In this document: positions 6,371 to 13,209 of the stretch, one piece after another
How positions within the stretch are numbered: the first letter of the stretch is position 1
Layout: each line of letters starts with the position of its first letter
Origin: 9FT-COMBO-53-11 sp035291485
GTDB lineage: Bacteria; Patescibacteriota; WWE3; 9FT-COMBO-53-11
Length of the DNA stretch: 14,983 nt
Assembly: GCA_035291485.1 (NCBI GenBank)
Contig: DATDSA010000048.1
Location: forward strand, 1 to 14,983
Direction: 5' to 3'
Notes under the pieces: generated by a model
Database searches by the model: none
Seen by the model: the letters and a program-made list of their open reading frames with translations, nothing else
What the model was told of the DNA's origin: nothing
Position numbers and translations under genes: made by a program

Positions 6371-8695
6371 ATGAAAAAAATAATTAAAAAAGAAATTGAA
6401 TTTGGGGGCCGAACTCTTTCTTTGGAATACGGAGAGCTGGCCGGCCAGGCCAGTGGTTCAGTGCTCGCCCGTTACGGGGACACCGTCGTTCTTGCGACTG
6501 CCACCACCACGCCGGCTAAAGAAGATATCGGATACTTTCCTCTCACCGTGGATTATATGGAGCGGCTCTACGCCGGCGGGATCATCAAGGGTTCCCGCTT
6601 TGTGAAGCGGGAAGGCCGCCCCTCCGACGAGTCGATCGTGTATGGAAGAATGATTGATCGTTCCATTCGTCCCCTCTTTCCCAAGGAATTTGGAGATGAG
6701 GTTCAGGTTGTGATCACGGTTCTGTCGGTGGACAAAGAAAATGACCCGGCGGTTTTAGGAGTGATCGGCGCTTCGGCTGCTCTGGCCTGTTCGAACATTC
6801 CTTGGGATGGGCCAATCGCGTCTGTCCGGATTGGGCGCAAGCCGGTGGAGAGCGGGGTTGGGGAGTTGATTCTCAATCCGACAGCGACGGAGACTACCGT
6901 TTCGGATCTGGATCTGATCGTCTCCGGAAAGGCGGATGAGATCGTGATGGTGGAGGGTGGGGCGAGTGAAGTTCCCGAAGAAGAGATTCTTAAGGTGATG
7001 GAATTCGCGCAAGCGGCGTTGGTTCCAATCACCAAATTTATCACCGAGATGGCCGCGGAAGTGAAGATTGAAAAGATGAAAGTGGAAGCTGATCCTCAGG
7101 TCAAGCATATGCTGGAGGACCTGCGCGACTTTACGCTTGCGCCCCTTAAAGAGCTCGTTGAGAAAACGACCGATAAGGAGAGTTTCAATGAGGGGCTCGC
7201 GGAGCTTTCCGAAAAAATATTCAAGAAGTTTGAGGGCACCTATCAGAAGCTAGCGATGGCGGCGGCGCTGGGCGATCTCACTAAAGAAGCGGTGCGCGAG
7301 CTCGTGATTAAGGACGGAAAGCGCACCGACGGACGGAAGTTGGATGAGGTGCGTCCGCTCCATATCCGGGTGGGGATCCTGCCGCGGACCCACGGCTCGG
7401 CCCTCTTCCAGCGCGGGGAGACCCAGGTTCTCACCGTTGCTACTCTAGGCGCGACTTCCCTGGAACAGATTTTGGAGAGTCCTATGGGGGAAACCAAGAA
7501 GCGCTTCATGCACCACTACAATTTTCCATCCTTCTCGGTCGGCGAGACCAAGCCGAACCGGGGTCCTGGCCGGCGTGAGATCGGCCACTCGGCCCTGGCG
7601 GAGCGGGCGCTGGACCGGATGATTCCATCCGTGGAGGAGTTTCCCTATGCGATCCGTCTGGTTTCGGAGGCCCTTTCGTCCAACGGTTCCACCTCAATGG
7701 CTTCCACCTGCGGCTCGACTCTGGCTCTGATGGACGCTGGTGTGCCGATCAAATCGCCCGTTTCCGGAGTGGCGATGGGGCTCTTCACCGACGGGAAAAC
7801 CTTTCGGGTCCTGACCGATATCGCCGGGATTGAAGACCAATGCGGCGATATGGATTTCAAAGTAGCGGGAACCGCCAAAGGCGTCACGGTAATCCAAATG
7901 GATATCAAGGTTAAGGGTCTTCCCCATAAAGTGATGGCGGAAGCCCTAGCCGAGGCCCACAAAGCGCGGCTGGGGATCCTGAAGGAGATGCTCAAGGTGC
8001 TCGATAAGCCCCGGGAAAAACTCTCCCAGTACGCGCCCAAGGTGGCCACCATCAAGGTCCCGATCGAGAAGATCGGCGAGGTGATCGGTCCGGGGGGCCG
8101 GATGATCCGCCGCCTCACCGAACAGACCGGAACAGAGATCGATATTGATGACAACGGTACAGTGAGCATCTCCGGCCCGGACGAGGACAAGGTCAACGAA
8201 GCTCGGAAGCTGGTGGACGACCTCACCCGGGAGGTTCAGGTCGGGGAGATTTTCGAGGGCACGGTCCAGCGGATCATGGACTTTGGCGCTTTTGTGGAAA
8301 TTCTGCCGGGCAAGGAAGGAATGGTACACGTCTCCGAGCTCGCCTACAGCTTCGTCGCTAAACCGACCGATGTCGTTAATATTGGGGACAAAGTCAAGGT
8401 GAAGGTGATCGAGATCGACGCGATGGGTCGGATCAATCTCTCGAAGAAGGCCCTGGAGAAGCCGCCTGAGGGTTATCAGGAAAGGCCCCGCGAGGATCGC
8501 GGCGGCCCTTCCGGACCACCGCGGCCCGGCGGTCGCCCGTTTCGCCCGGGGGGTTTTGGTGGCGGTTCGTCCTATCGAGGAGGTTCTTCTTCCCGTCGGC
8601 CGGGGGGTTATCCACCCCAGCGGCGGCCGGGATTCGGCGGTGGTGGTGGGGGCCGGGAGGGTTATCGTCCCGCTTCCGACCGCGGCCGTCGTTAG
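6371..8695 (+). CDS. pnp: polyribonucleotide nucleotidyltransferase (PNPase)
   Basis: 774 aa. Two RNase PH domains (about 10-140 and 325-545) flank an alpha-helical linker. The second domain has the catalytic region (GDMDFKVAGTAKGVTVIQMD, 492-511). KH domain 561-618 (EKIGEVIGPGGRMIRRL) and S1 domain 622-695 (GEIFEGTVQRIMDFGAFVEI) follow. PNPase is a trimeric phosphate-dependent 3'-to-5' exoribonuclease. Residues about 697-774 form an unusual tail rich in Gly, Arg and Pro with RGG-like repeats, absent from standard PNPases of about 700 aa. ATG 6371 was chosen because homology begins there; a TTG at 6356 is in frame but has no SD either. Follows rpsO as in many bacteria. Confidence 0.97.
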   Translation: MKKIIKKEIEFGGRTLSLEYGELAGQASGSVLARYGDTVVLATATTTPAKEDIGYFPLTVDYMERLYAGGIIKGSRFVKREGRPSDESIVYGRMIDRSIRPLFPKEFGDEVQVVITVLSVDKENDPAVLGVIGASAALACSNIPWDGPIASVRIGRKPVESGVGELILNPTATETTVSDLDLIVSGKADEIVMVEGGASEVPEEEILKVMEFAQAALVPITKFITEMAAEVKIEKMKVEADPQVKHMLEDLRDFTLAPLKELVEKTTDKESFNEGLAELSEKIFKKFEGTYQKLAMAAALGDLTKEAVRELVIKDGKRTDGRKLDEVRPLHIRVGILPRTHGSALFQRGETQVLTVATLGATSLEQILESPMGETKKRFMHHYNFPSFSVGETKPNRGPGRREIGHSALAERALDRMIPSVEEFPYAIRLVSEALSSNGSTSMASTCGSTLALMDAGVPIKSPVSGVAMGLFTDGKTFRVLTDIAGIEDQCGDMDFKVAGTAKGVTVIQMDIKVKGLPHKVMAEALAEAHKARLGILKEMLKVLDKPREKLSQYAPKVATIKVPIEKIGEVIGPGGRMIRRLTEQTGTEIDIDDNGTVSISGPDEDKVNEARKLVDDLTREVQVGEIFEGTVQRIMDFGAFVEILPGKEGMVHVSELAYSFVAKPTDVVNIGDKVKVKVIEIDAMGRINLSKKALEKPPEGYQERPREDRGGPSGPPRPGGRPFRPGGFGGGSSYRGGSSSRRPGGYPPQRRPGFGGGGGGREGYRPASDRGRR

Positions 8696-8750
8696 ATGAG
8701 TAGTAATGGACGGCCGCCTTGTGGCGACCTAGCATTCTCGCTTTGCTCGA

Positions 8751-9371
8751 ATGAAAAGTAAGAAAGAAGAGCTCCTGGCCCAAATTGATCGAGCGGTCAA
8801 AACTTGCCATGGCTGCCGCCTCTGGCGGACTGCCACCCACGCCGTTCCCGGGGAAGGTAGTTCCAGTGCCACGATCATGTTTGTGGGTGAGGGCCCTGGT
8901 TACCACGAGGATAAGCTCGGTCGTCCGTTTGTCGGCCGGGCCGGTGGTTTGCTGGATCGCCTGCTTTTGCGCAACGAAATTCGCCGCGAAGAGGTTTTCA
9001 TCACCAACGTGGTCAAGCACCGTCCTCCTGATAATCGAGCGCCGATGAAGGATGAAGTACGCGCCTGCTTGCCTTTTTTGATCCAGCAGATCAAGGTGAT
9101 CAATCCCAAAGTCATTGTGCCGCTGGGCCGCTCGGCGCTGGATATTTTTTTGAAGGATAAGCTGATCGGTGAGATGCACGGGCGGGGATTCAAGGTCGGT
9201 AACCGGATCGTCTTTCCGCTCTACCACCCGGCGGCGGCGCTGCGTTCACCGGCGGTTCTGCGTATTTTGGAGCACGACTTTCGCAGTCTGCCGAAGATTG
9301 TTCGGGGAGAGCTTTTACCGGTCGAGATCGAAGTTACCAATGGCGATAAGAACCAAATGAAGTTAATATAA
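8751..9371 (+). CDS. uracil-DNA glycosylase, family 4 type (Fe-S)
   Basis: 206 aa. Motif 1 is GEGPGYHEDKLGRPFVGRAG (46-65), the family-4 form of the uracil pocket; motif 2 is PLYHPAAAL (156-164). The enzyme removes uracil from DNA as the first step of base excision repair. Family 4 binds a 4Fe-4S cluster through four Cys. Here C19 and C22 (CHGC) and C106 are present, but the third ligand position, 16 residues before C106, is His 90 (VVKHRPPDNR) rather than Cys. The cluster may be His-ligated, altered or lost. No Shine-Dalgarno is visible; the ATG lies in a weak hairpin (CATTC 8732-8736, GAATG near 8749-8753). It ends 3 bases before the RNase J frame. Confidence 0.9.
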   Translation: MKSKKEELLAQIDRAVKTCHGCRLWRTATHAVPGEGSSSATIMFVGEGPGYHEDKLGRPFVGRAGGLLDRLLLRNEIRREEVFITNVVKHRPPDNRAPMKDEVRACLPFLIQQIKVINPKVIVPLGRSALDIFLKDKLIGEMHGRGFKVGNRIVFPLYHPAAALRSPAVLRILEHDFRSLPKIVRGELLPVEIEVTNGDKNQMKLI

Positions 9372-9374
9372 AAT

Positions 9375-10766
9375 ATGGAAGATCAAGTAAATCCACAACC
9401 GAATAGGAGAACAGAAGAGAATATGACTCTCAAATTTATTCCGATCGGGGGAATGGGTGAGGTCACCCGGAACATGTACGTCTATGAGACGCCGAACGAT
9501 ATGGTGCTCGTGGACTGCGGCATCGGTTTCCCGCCGGAGGATCAGGGCCTGCCGGAGAACACGCTGCTGATCCCCGATTTTTCCTACGTCCTGGCCCACC
9601 AGAACAAGTTACGGGCGCTCGTCATCACCCACGGCCACGAGGACCACATCGGCGCCATTCCCTACCTGTTGAGGAAGATCCGGGTGCCGGTCTACGCCGC
9701 TCGCCTTCCGGCCGGAATGATCCGGGAGAAACTCAAGGAGAGAGGACCGAAGAAGGCCGAGATTAGGGATGTCACCGATGGCCAGCGCGTCCAGCTCGGT
9801 CGGGATTTCTCCTTCGAATACATCCGGCTGACCCACTCGATCCCGGACACGATGGCGATCGCCTTGACCACTCCTCTGGGAGTGGTGATCCACACCGGCG
9901 ATTTCAAGCTCGATCCGACGCCGCTCGATCGCCGTCTGGCCCAGCTGGGGAAGATCGAGGAGTACGGCCGAAAGGGCGTGCTTCTTCTGGCTTCGGATTC
10001 CCTACGGTCGGAGCGGGAGGGTTCCTCTCCCTCGGAGAGGATCGTCGGGGAGACCTTCTTCAAAGAGATCCAGAAGACCAAGGGAAGGGTCTTCGTGACG
10101 ATGTTCTCTTCGGACATCTCTCGGGTCCAGCAGGCGATCGACGTCGCTGACGCTCTTGGTCGCAAGGTGACGCTGGCCGGGTTGTCGCTGGAGAAGAACT
10201 TTGAGGTCGCCCGCAATCTGGGATACCTCGCCGTCTCCAAGGGCCAGGTCATCGACAACGCCAAACTCAAGAAGCTACCGGTTTCCGAGCAGCTGATCCT
10301 GGTTTCGGGCTCGCAGGGCCAATCCAACTCGGCTCTCTCGAAGATGGCGCGGGGCGGCCACCGCAGTTTCAAGATCGGGCAGGGTGATCTGGTGCTCTTC
10401 TCCTCCGACCTGATCCCGGGCAACGAGGACCGTGTCCGGAACGTCCAGGAGGACCTGAGGAGCGTGGGCGCCAAGGTCATCTATCTGGAAGAGATCCCCG
10501 AGATCCACGTCTCCGGCCACGGCTACGCCGATGACCTCATCAGGATGATGCGCGCCGCCCAGGCCCGGTACCTGGCGCCGATCGGCGGAACGCCGACCTC
10601 GATGCCGGAGTACGCCAAGTTGGCCAAGGGGTACAACTACCGCGACGAGCAGATCTTTCTGCTGGAAAGCGGGCAGATCCTGGAGTTCTATCGTTTTGAG
10701 AACCGCGTCGCGGCGCGGATCGCCGGCCGGGTGACGCTGCGGGAGTTCTCGGTAACCCAGGATTGA
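9375..10766 (+). CDS. rnj: ribonuclease J (metallo-beta-lactamase / beta-CASP)
   Basis: 463 aa. The metallo-beta-lactamase core begins at about residue 18 (TLKFIPIGGMGEVTRN). Metal site HGHEDH lies at 86-91, with later motifs LTHSIPDTMA and HTGDFKLDPTP. The beta-CASP part has SGSQGQ and the C-terminal metal motif HVSGHG. RNase J is an endonuclease and 5'-to-3' exonuclease for mRNA decay and rRNA maturation in bacteria, often those lacking RNase E. It is about 90 residues shorter than the usual ~555 aa, ending without the C-terminal dimerisation domain. An alternative start is ATG 9423, which has a better SD (AGGAGA 9405-9410) and sits at the edge of homology. The stop codon overlaps the -35 of the next promoter. 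Confidence 0.94.
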   Translation: MEDQVNPQPNRRTEENMTLKFIPIGGMGEVTRNMYVYETPNDMVLVDCGIGFPPEDQGLPENTLLIPDFSYVLAHQNKLRALVITHGHEDHIGAIPYLLRKIRVPVYAARLPAGMIREKLKERGPKKAEIRDVTDGQRVQLGRDFSFEYIRLTHSIPDTMAIALTTPLGVVIHTGDFKLDPTPLDRRLAQLGKIEEYGRKGVLLLASDSLRSEREGSSPSERIVGETFFKEIQKTKGRVFVTMFSSDISRVQQAIDVADALGRKVTLAGLSLEKNFEVARNLGYLAVSKGQVIDNAKLKKLPVSEQLILVSGSQGQSNSALSKMARGGHRSFKIGQGDLVLFSSDLIPGNEDRVRNVQEDLRSVGAKVIYLEEIPEIHVSGHGYADDLIRMMRAAQARYLAPIGGTPTSMPEYAKLAKGYNYRDEQIFLLESGQILEFYRFENRVAARIAGRVTLREFSVTQD

Positions 10767-10791
10767 CTTTTTCCCGTTTGCCCTATAACAT
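10763..10791 (+). promoter_or_regulatory. promoter for the 80-aa Cys protein gene
   Basis: TTGACT (10763-10768), 17-bp spacer, TAACAT (10786-10791); TATAAC two bases earlier is an alternative -10. The -35 overlaps the RNase J stop codon. In the leader, GTCGCC (10813-10818) pairs with GGCGAC (10822-10827) just before the SD AAGGAGAG (10828-10835). Confidence 0.65.
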
Positions 10792-10841
10792 AGAGGAACA
10801 TCAATCGTTTTAGTCGCCCTAGGCGACAAGGAGAGAGGCTC

Positions 10842-11084
10842 ATGTCTTGTTCGGATTGTCACTACCTGTTGACCGGTTCGAAATCGCCGAGCGGGAGGAG
10901 TTGGTGCGGGTGGATGGGCGGAGACCCCACGCCGGGAGACCCCCAGCGTTGCCACCACGTACCTCTGCAGCAGGCCCGTCTTCCGGAGGGGTTTGCGATC
11001 GCGAAGTCTCATCGAGTCGTTGCGGTTGCCGATCTTGCCGCCGAGAACGAGAACTTCGCGGACGTATCGGGTCGGCTGGACTGA
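10842..11084 (+). CDS. 80-aa four-cysteine protein of unknown function
   Basis: Not recognised by name. Cys at 3, 6, 22 and 37, the last followed by His-His, gives C-x2-C-x15-C-x14-CHH, a zinc-ribbon or knuckle-like spacing. W21, W24 and G12/G18 flank the sites. The C-terminal half (45-80) is Ala/Val/Glu-rich and may be helical. The start at 10842 is supported by AAGGAGAG at good spacing; another frame (10847-11125) covers the same DNA but has no SD of its own. The gene is a complete single transcription unit: promoter at 10763, terminator 20 bases after the stop. Small size and Cys pattern suggest a cytoplasmic metal-binding or nucleic-acid-binding protein; this is inference. Confidence 0.72.
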   Translation: MSCSDCHYLLTGSKSPSGRSWCGWMGGDPTPGDPQRCHHVPLQQARLPEGFAIAKSHRVVAVADLAAENENFADVSGRLD

Positions 11085-11103
11085 TCGGATACACTGTTCG
11101 TAG

Positions 11104-11141
11104 GGCGGTTAACCATCTTGGTTGACCGCCTTTTTTCTTTT
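11104..11141 (+). terminator. strong intrinsic terminator
   Basis: GGCGGTTAACCA (11104-11115) pairs with TGGTTGACCGCC (11119-11130), 12 bp with one G-U, loop TCT, followed by TTTTTTCTTTTT. Confidence 0.92.
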
Positions 11142-11238
11142 TCCCATCTCCCTTCTCCAACTATAAATGACGCAGTGCTAGCGAGTAATTTATGCAACCT
11201 GAGCGTAAGCGAAGGAAAGCATTCCTATCCCATAGCGA

Positions 11239-11267
11239 TTGACGAACGGCCATTTCCGTGTTTTAAT
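11239..11267 (+). promoter_or_regulatory. promoter for the 211-aa protein gene
   Basis: TTGACG (11239-11244), 17-bp spacer, TTTAAT (11262-11267). The spacer holds ACGG...CCGT, a short inverted repeat. Apart from an ATAAAT/ATTTAT inverted repeat, nothing else stands out between the terminator at 11141 and this promoter. Downstream, the SD (AGGAG 11297-11301) can pair with CTCCT (11305-11309) around an AAA loop, which might limit ribosome access. Confidence 0.6.
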
Positions 11268-11310
11268 AGAGATAGTAATAAAAATCTCTTGAAGAAAGGA
11301 GAAACTCCTC

Positions 11311-11946
11311 ATGCCCGTTTGGCTAATCCCACCGATGGCCGCCGGAGCGGTTATTTTTTTCCGGAAGTTGGCCGCCCGCTACAGAGTCGTTCGTTACTGT
11401 TCGGAAGAGCACCAAGTGGAATCGGTTTCGCTCTTCCGTCACCATCCCATGGTGCCATGCGACATGGCTCTTTGGGTGGCCCGGAATGCCCAAGACCTCT
11501 GGAAAGAGCTGGAAGAGGATTTTCCGGAAGAGACCCGTGAGTCGTTCGCGCTGAGCGTCATTTGGAACCCTCACGATGGGCCTGGTTGGACAACTAGGGA
11601 GTCGCGGACGGTGGTGATCAACTTAGGAACACCCGCTCTTCTGGATGTCGTTCACAACGATTTTGAAGCCCGAAAGCGGATGATGCGGGGAACGCTCGTC
11701 GAAGAGCTGCACCACGTTGTGCGCCACCGCCGATTTGGGGAAGAGCACTACCGATTCCGGGCCGAGTACGACGATAAACACTTGGGGACGGTGCTCTACT
11801 ACGCGGGCAATGAATTTGAGTACGAAGCGCTGCGGTACTGCGTCCGCATCACGGGGGATCGGGCGGATCTTTTGAAAGAAGTGGAGGACTGCCGACGGAG
11901 AGAACAGGAAATGAGATTGAAGCTTCGGAACCTGTTCCCGACCTGA
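11311..11946 (+). CDS. 211-aa protein of unknown function, zincin-like His/Glu segment
   Basis: Not recognised. Residues 3-17 (WLIPPMAAGAVIFF) are hydrophobic and may anchor the protein in the membrane. Residues 129-139 read LVEELHHVVRH, followed at 167-175 by NEFEYEALR. This recalls zinc peptidases such as the ImmA/IrrE group (HExxH, then E.EA), but the canonical first His is Glu here, so the match is degenerate: candidate ligands are H134, H135, H139, E168 and E172. Cys at 30, 50, 177 and 194. The C-terminus (185-208) is a charged helix. Start supported by AAAGGAGA at 11295-11302. Single-gene unit with its own promoter and a terminator overlapping the stop codon. Catalytic activity is uncertain. 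Confidence 0.72.
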   Translation: MPVWLIPPMAAGAVIFFRKLAARYRVVRYCSEEHQVESVSLFRHHPMVPCDMALWVARNAQDLWKELEEDFPEETRESFALSVIWNPHDGPGWTTRESRTVVINLGTPALLDVVHNDFEARKRMMRGTLVEELHHVVRHRRFGEEHYRFRAEYDDKHLGTVLYYAGNEFEYEALRYCVRITGDRADLLKEVEDCRRREQEMRLKLRNLFPT

Positions 11947-11971
11947 ACGTGAGTTCGGTCGGGAACATTTT
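11934..11971 (+). terminator. intrinsic terminator overlapping the stop codon
   Basis: GTTCCCGACC (11934-11943) pairs perfectly with GGTCGGGAAC (11957-11966). Inside, GAAC and GTTC pair around a GTGA tetraloop (GNRA type). ATTTT follows. The TGA stop (11944-11946) lies inside the hairpin. Confidence 0.75.
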
Positions 11972-11994
11972 CCGGGACTTGAGCAGGACCGGTT

Positions 11995-12039
11995 CTTGGT
12001 AGATCCTTAAGAGAGGCTTCGGCTTCTCTTAAGGCCAAG
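11995..12039 (+). other. long UUCG-capped hairpin
   Basis: CCTTAAGAGA (12005-12014) pairs with TCTCTTAAGG (12025-12034); three more pairs (one G-U) lead to a C(TTCG)G loop. CTTGG (11995-11999) and CCAAG (12035-12039) add five pairs beyond a 5-base bulge. No T-run follows, so it is not a standard terminator. It may be a structured RNA, a backup transcript end or a remnant of an RNA gene. Confidence 0.55.
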
Positions 12040-12094
12040 GATCTTTCCGTAATTCGGCATATCATAGCATACCTAGCCGGATTGCGAGAAGACC

Positions 12095-12123
12095 TTGCGC
12101 TCTCTTCAAGAGCGTGGTAAACT
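12095..12123 (+). promoter_or_regulatory. promoter with palindromic operator-like spacer
   Basis: TTGCGC (12095-12100), 17-bp spacer, TAAACT (12118-12123). CGCTCT (12098-12103) and AGAGCG (12109-12114) form an inverted repeat between -35 and -10; CTCTT-C-AAGAG (12102-12112) inside it is a perfect palindrome. The leader has two more hairpins: CGCGC/GCGCG (12136-12150) and CCCC/GGGG (12161-12172). Confidence 0.55.
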
Positions 12124-12189
12124 ATAAGATAATATCGCGCATCCGGCGCGAAATCTAATTCCCCTGAAGGGGAGAGAGGAAGAGACAAC

Positions 12190-12846
12190 ATGAGCGAGAT
12201 TCGTGTGATTCAACTGCTGTGCCCGCTCTGCGCAGCGAGTGGGAAAGTGGAGCCGGTCGAGACCTCAACCGACTCTGCGTGGCTGCCCGCTCTTCTGGAG
12301 AAGTATGTTCCGGAAAACAAGCGGAAGGAGGGATTCATTTCCCTCGAAGAGGCCATCGCCAAGGCTCCGCAGTTTGAGGCCTTGGTCGATGTCAGCGGCA
12401 GGCGCCGAGAGGCGAAGATCATCTGCTTCGATCACAGCAGGGACATGCTCGCGGCCAAGATCTGGACCACCAGGTACTCGGTGGTTCTGGATATGCGCGC
12501 CCGCGCCGCTGCTGGTCGTGCAGCCAGGATCGCAGAGGAGAAGGCCGAACGCGAGAGGAGCGCCTTCGACTCGATCGGCTCGATGCTCGCCGGCAAGCAG
12601 GCCCTCGCGGATGCCGATTCCCAGGGTGATGAGCCCGAGGGAGACGCCGCCAGCGCGCAGGCAATCGCGGAGCAGGAAGCGGTTCAGCGCAAGCTGGCCG
12701 CCGATGCTGCCGCCGCAGCCGATGCCGCCTCCGCCGAAGCGGGCCGGTCCGTCGGCAGAGGCCGAGGCAAAGGAAAGGGTTCGACCAAGGGTCGTGCCAA
12801 TTCCACCGCCCAACGCGAGATGAAAGAAGCGCTCGCCGGCCGTTGA
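12190..12846 (+). CDS. 218-aa protein of unknown function: CxxC, Ala-rich helix, basic patch
   Basis: Not recognised. Residues 1-95 look globular: LLCPLC (9-14) gives a CxxC, with a further IICFDH (78-83). Residues 102-180 are rich in Ala, Glu and Arg (ARIAEEKAERERS, QAIAEQEAVQRKL, AAADAASAEAG), likely long helices or coiled coil. Residues 184-200 (RSVGRGRGKGKGSTKGR) are strongly basic and could bind nucleic acid. Start ATG 12190 with purine-rich GAGAGAGGAAGAG ahead. Own promoter (12095) and own strong terminator (12861). The combination of a possible metal knuckle, coiled coil and basic stretch suggests a nucleic-acid-associated or scaffolding protein; this is inference. Confidence 0.72.
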   Translation: MSEIRVIQLLCPLCAASGKVEPVETSTDSAWLPALLEKYVPENKRKEGFISLEEAIAKAPQFEALVDVSGRRREAKIICFDHSRDMLAAKIWTTRYSVVLDMRARAAAGRAARIAEEKAERERSAFDSIGSMLAGKQALADADSQGDEPEGDAASAQAIAEQEAVQRKLAADAAAAADAASAEAGRSVGRGRGKGKGSTKGRANSTAQREMKEALAGR

Positions 12847-12860
12847 TCTGTGCTGCCGCC

Positions 12861-12899
12861 AGGCCCCGATTCGCCTAACCGCGATTTCGGGGCCTTTTT
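12861..12899 (+). terminator. strong intrinsic terminator
   Basis: AGGCCCCGA (12861-12869) pairs with TCGGGGCCT (12887-12895), with inner CGC/GCG pairing, followed by a T-run continuing as TTTTTCTTTTC. It lies 14 bases after the stop of the 218-aa protein. Confidence 0.9.
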
Positions 12900-12908
12900 C
12901 TTTTCTAC

Positions 12909-12936
12909 TTGACTTTCCGTAAACCATCGATAAACT
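12909..12936 (+). promoter_or_regulatory. promoter for the 50-aa acidic protein gene
   Basis: TTGACT (12909-12914), 16-bp spacer, TAAACT (12931-12936). The -10 region TAAACTATA is identical to that of the promoter at 12118-12126, suggesting the same sigma factor and perhaps shared control. Confidence 0.6.
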
Positions 12937-12969
12937 ATAGGTAATCCTAGAAGAAAGGAGGTGGCCGCT

Positions 12970-13122
12970 GTGTCTCGTTCCGACGAGTACGACGATAGTC
13001 AGGACCTGCGCCCTTACGAAGAGCGCGCTGACGAACTCGCCGAGGAAGAGGTCGACGACGGGTACGCAACTCCCGAACCCGAACCCGACCCCGGGCCTGA
13101 GCCCGATCCTACGGACGACTGA
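12970..13122 (+). CDS. 50-aa highly acidic protein of unknown function
   Basis: A short GTG-start gene, easy to miss. GTG 12970 is preceded by AAAGGAGGTG (12954-12963), the best Shine-Dalgarno in the window, at ideal spacing. The protein has 21 Asp/Glu and only 3 Arg and no Lys in 50 residues. The first half is DE-rich with two Tyr (MSRSDEYDDSQDLRPYEER); the second is a Pro/Glu/Asp repeat (TPEPEPDPGPEPDPTDD). It is probably disordered. Such acidic proteins can act as nucleic-acid mimics, chaperone-like tails or conjugation tags, but nothing here decides between these. GTG 12961 in the same frame overlaps the SD and is less likely. Confidence 0.7.
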   Translation: MSRSDEYDDSQDLRPYEERADELAEEEVDDGYATPEPEPDPGPEPDPTDD

Positions 13123-13209
13123 GATCCGAGTTAGTTAAATAGGTCGAACTTCCAGTCATCATCTCCCGATGTTCGAGGTCATAAAAACTTGACTTCACCG
13201 CTCTTAAAA

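Noticed and set aside
8433..9227. Reverse-strand frame across the pnp end and the glycosylase
   Set aside because: Both forward genes are clearly identified, and the reverse protein shows no domain.
11228..11238. TCCCATAGCGA shared with 14637-14647
   Set aside because: An 11-base match is expected many times by chance in a window of this size; only weak similarity around it.
11118..11540. Forward frame of 140 aa starting inside the terminator
   Set aside because: Starts within a terminator hairpin, has no SD and overlaps the better supported 211-aa gene.
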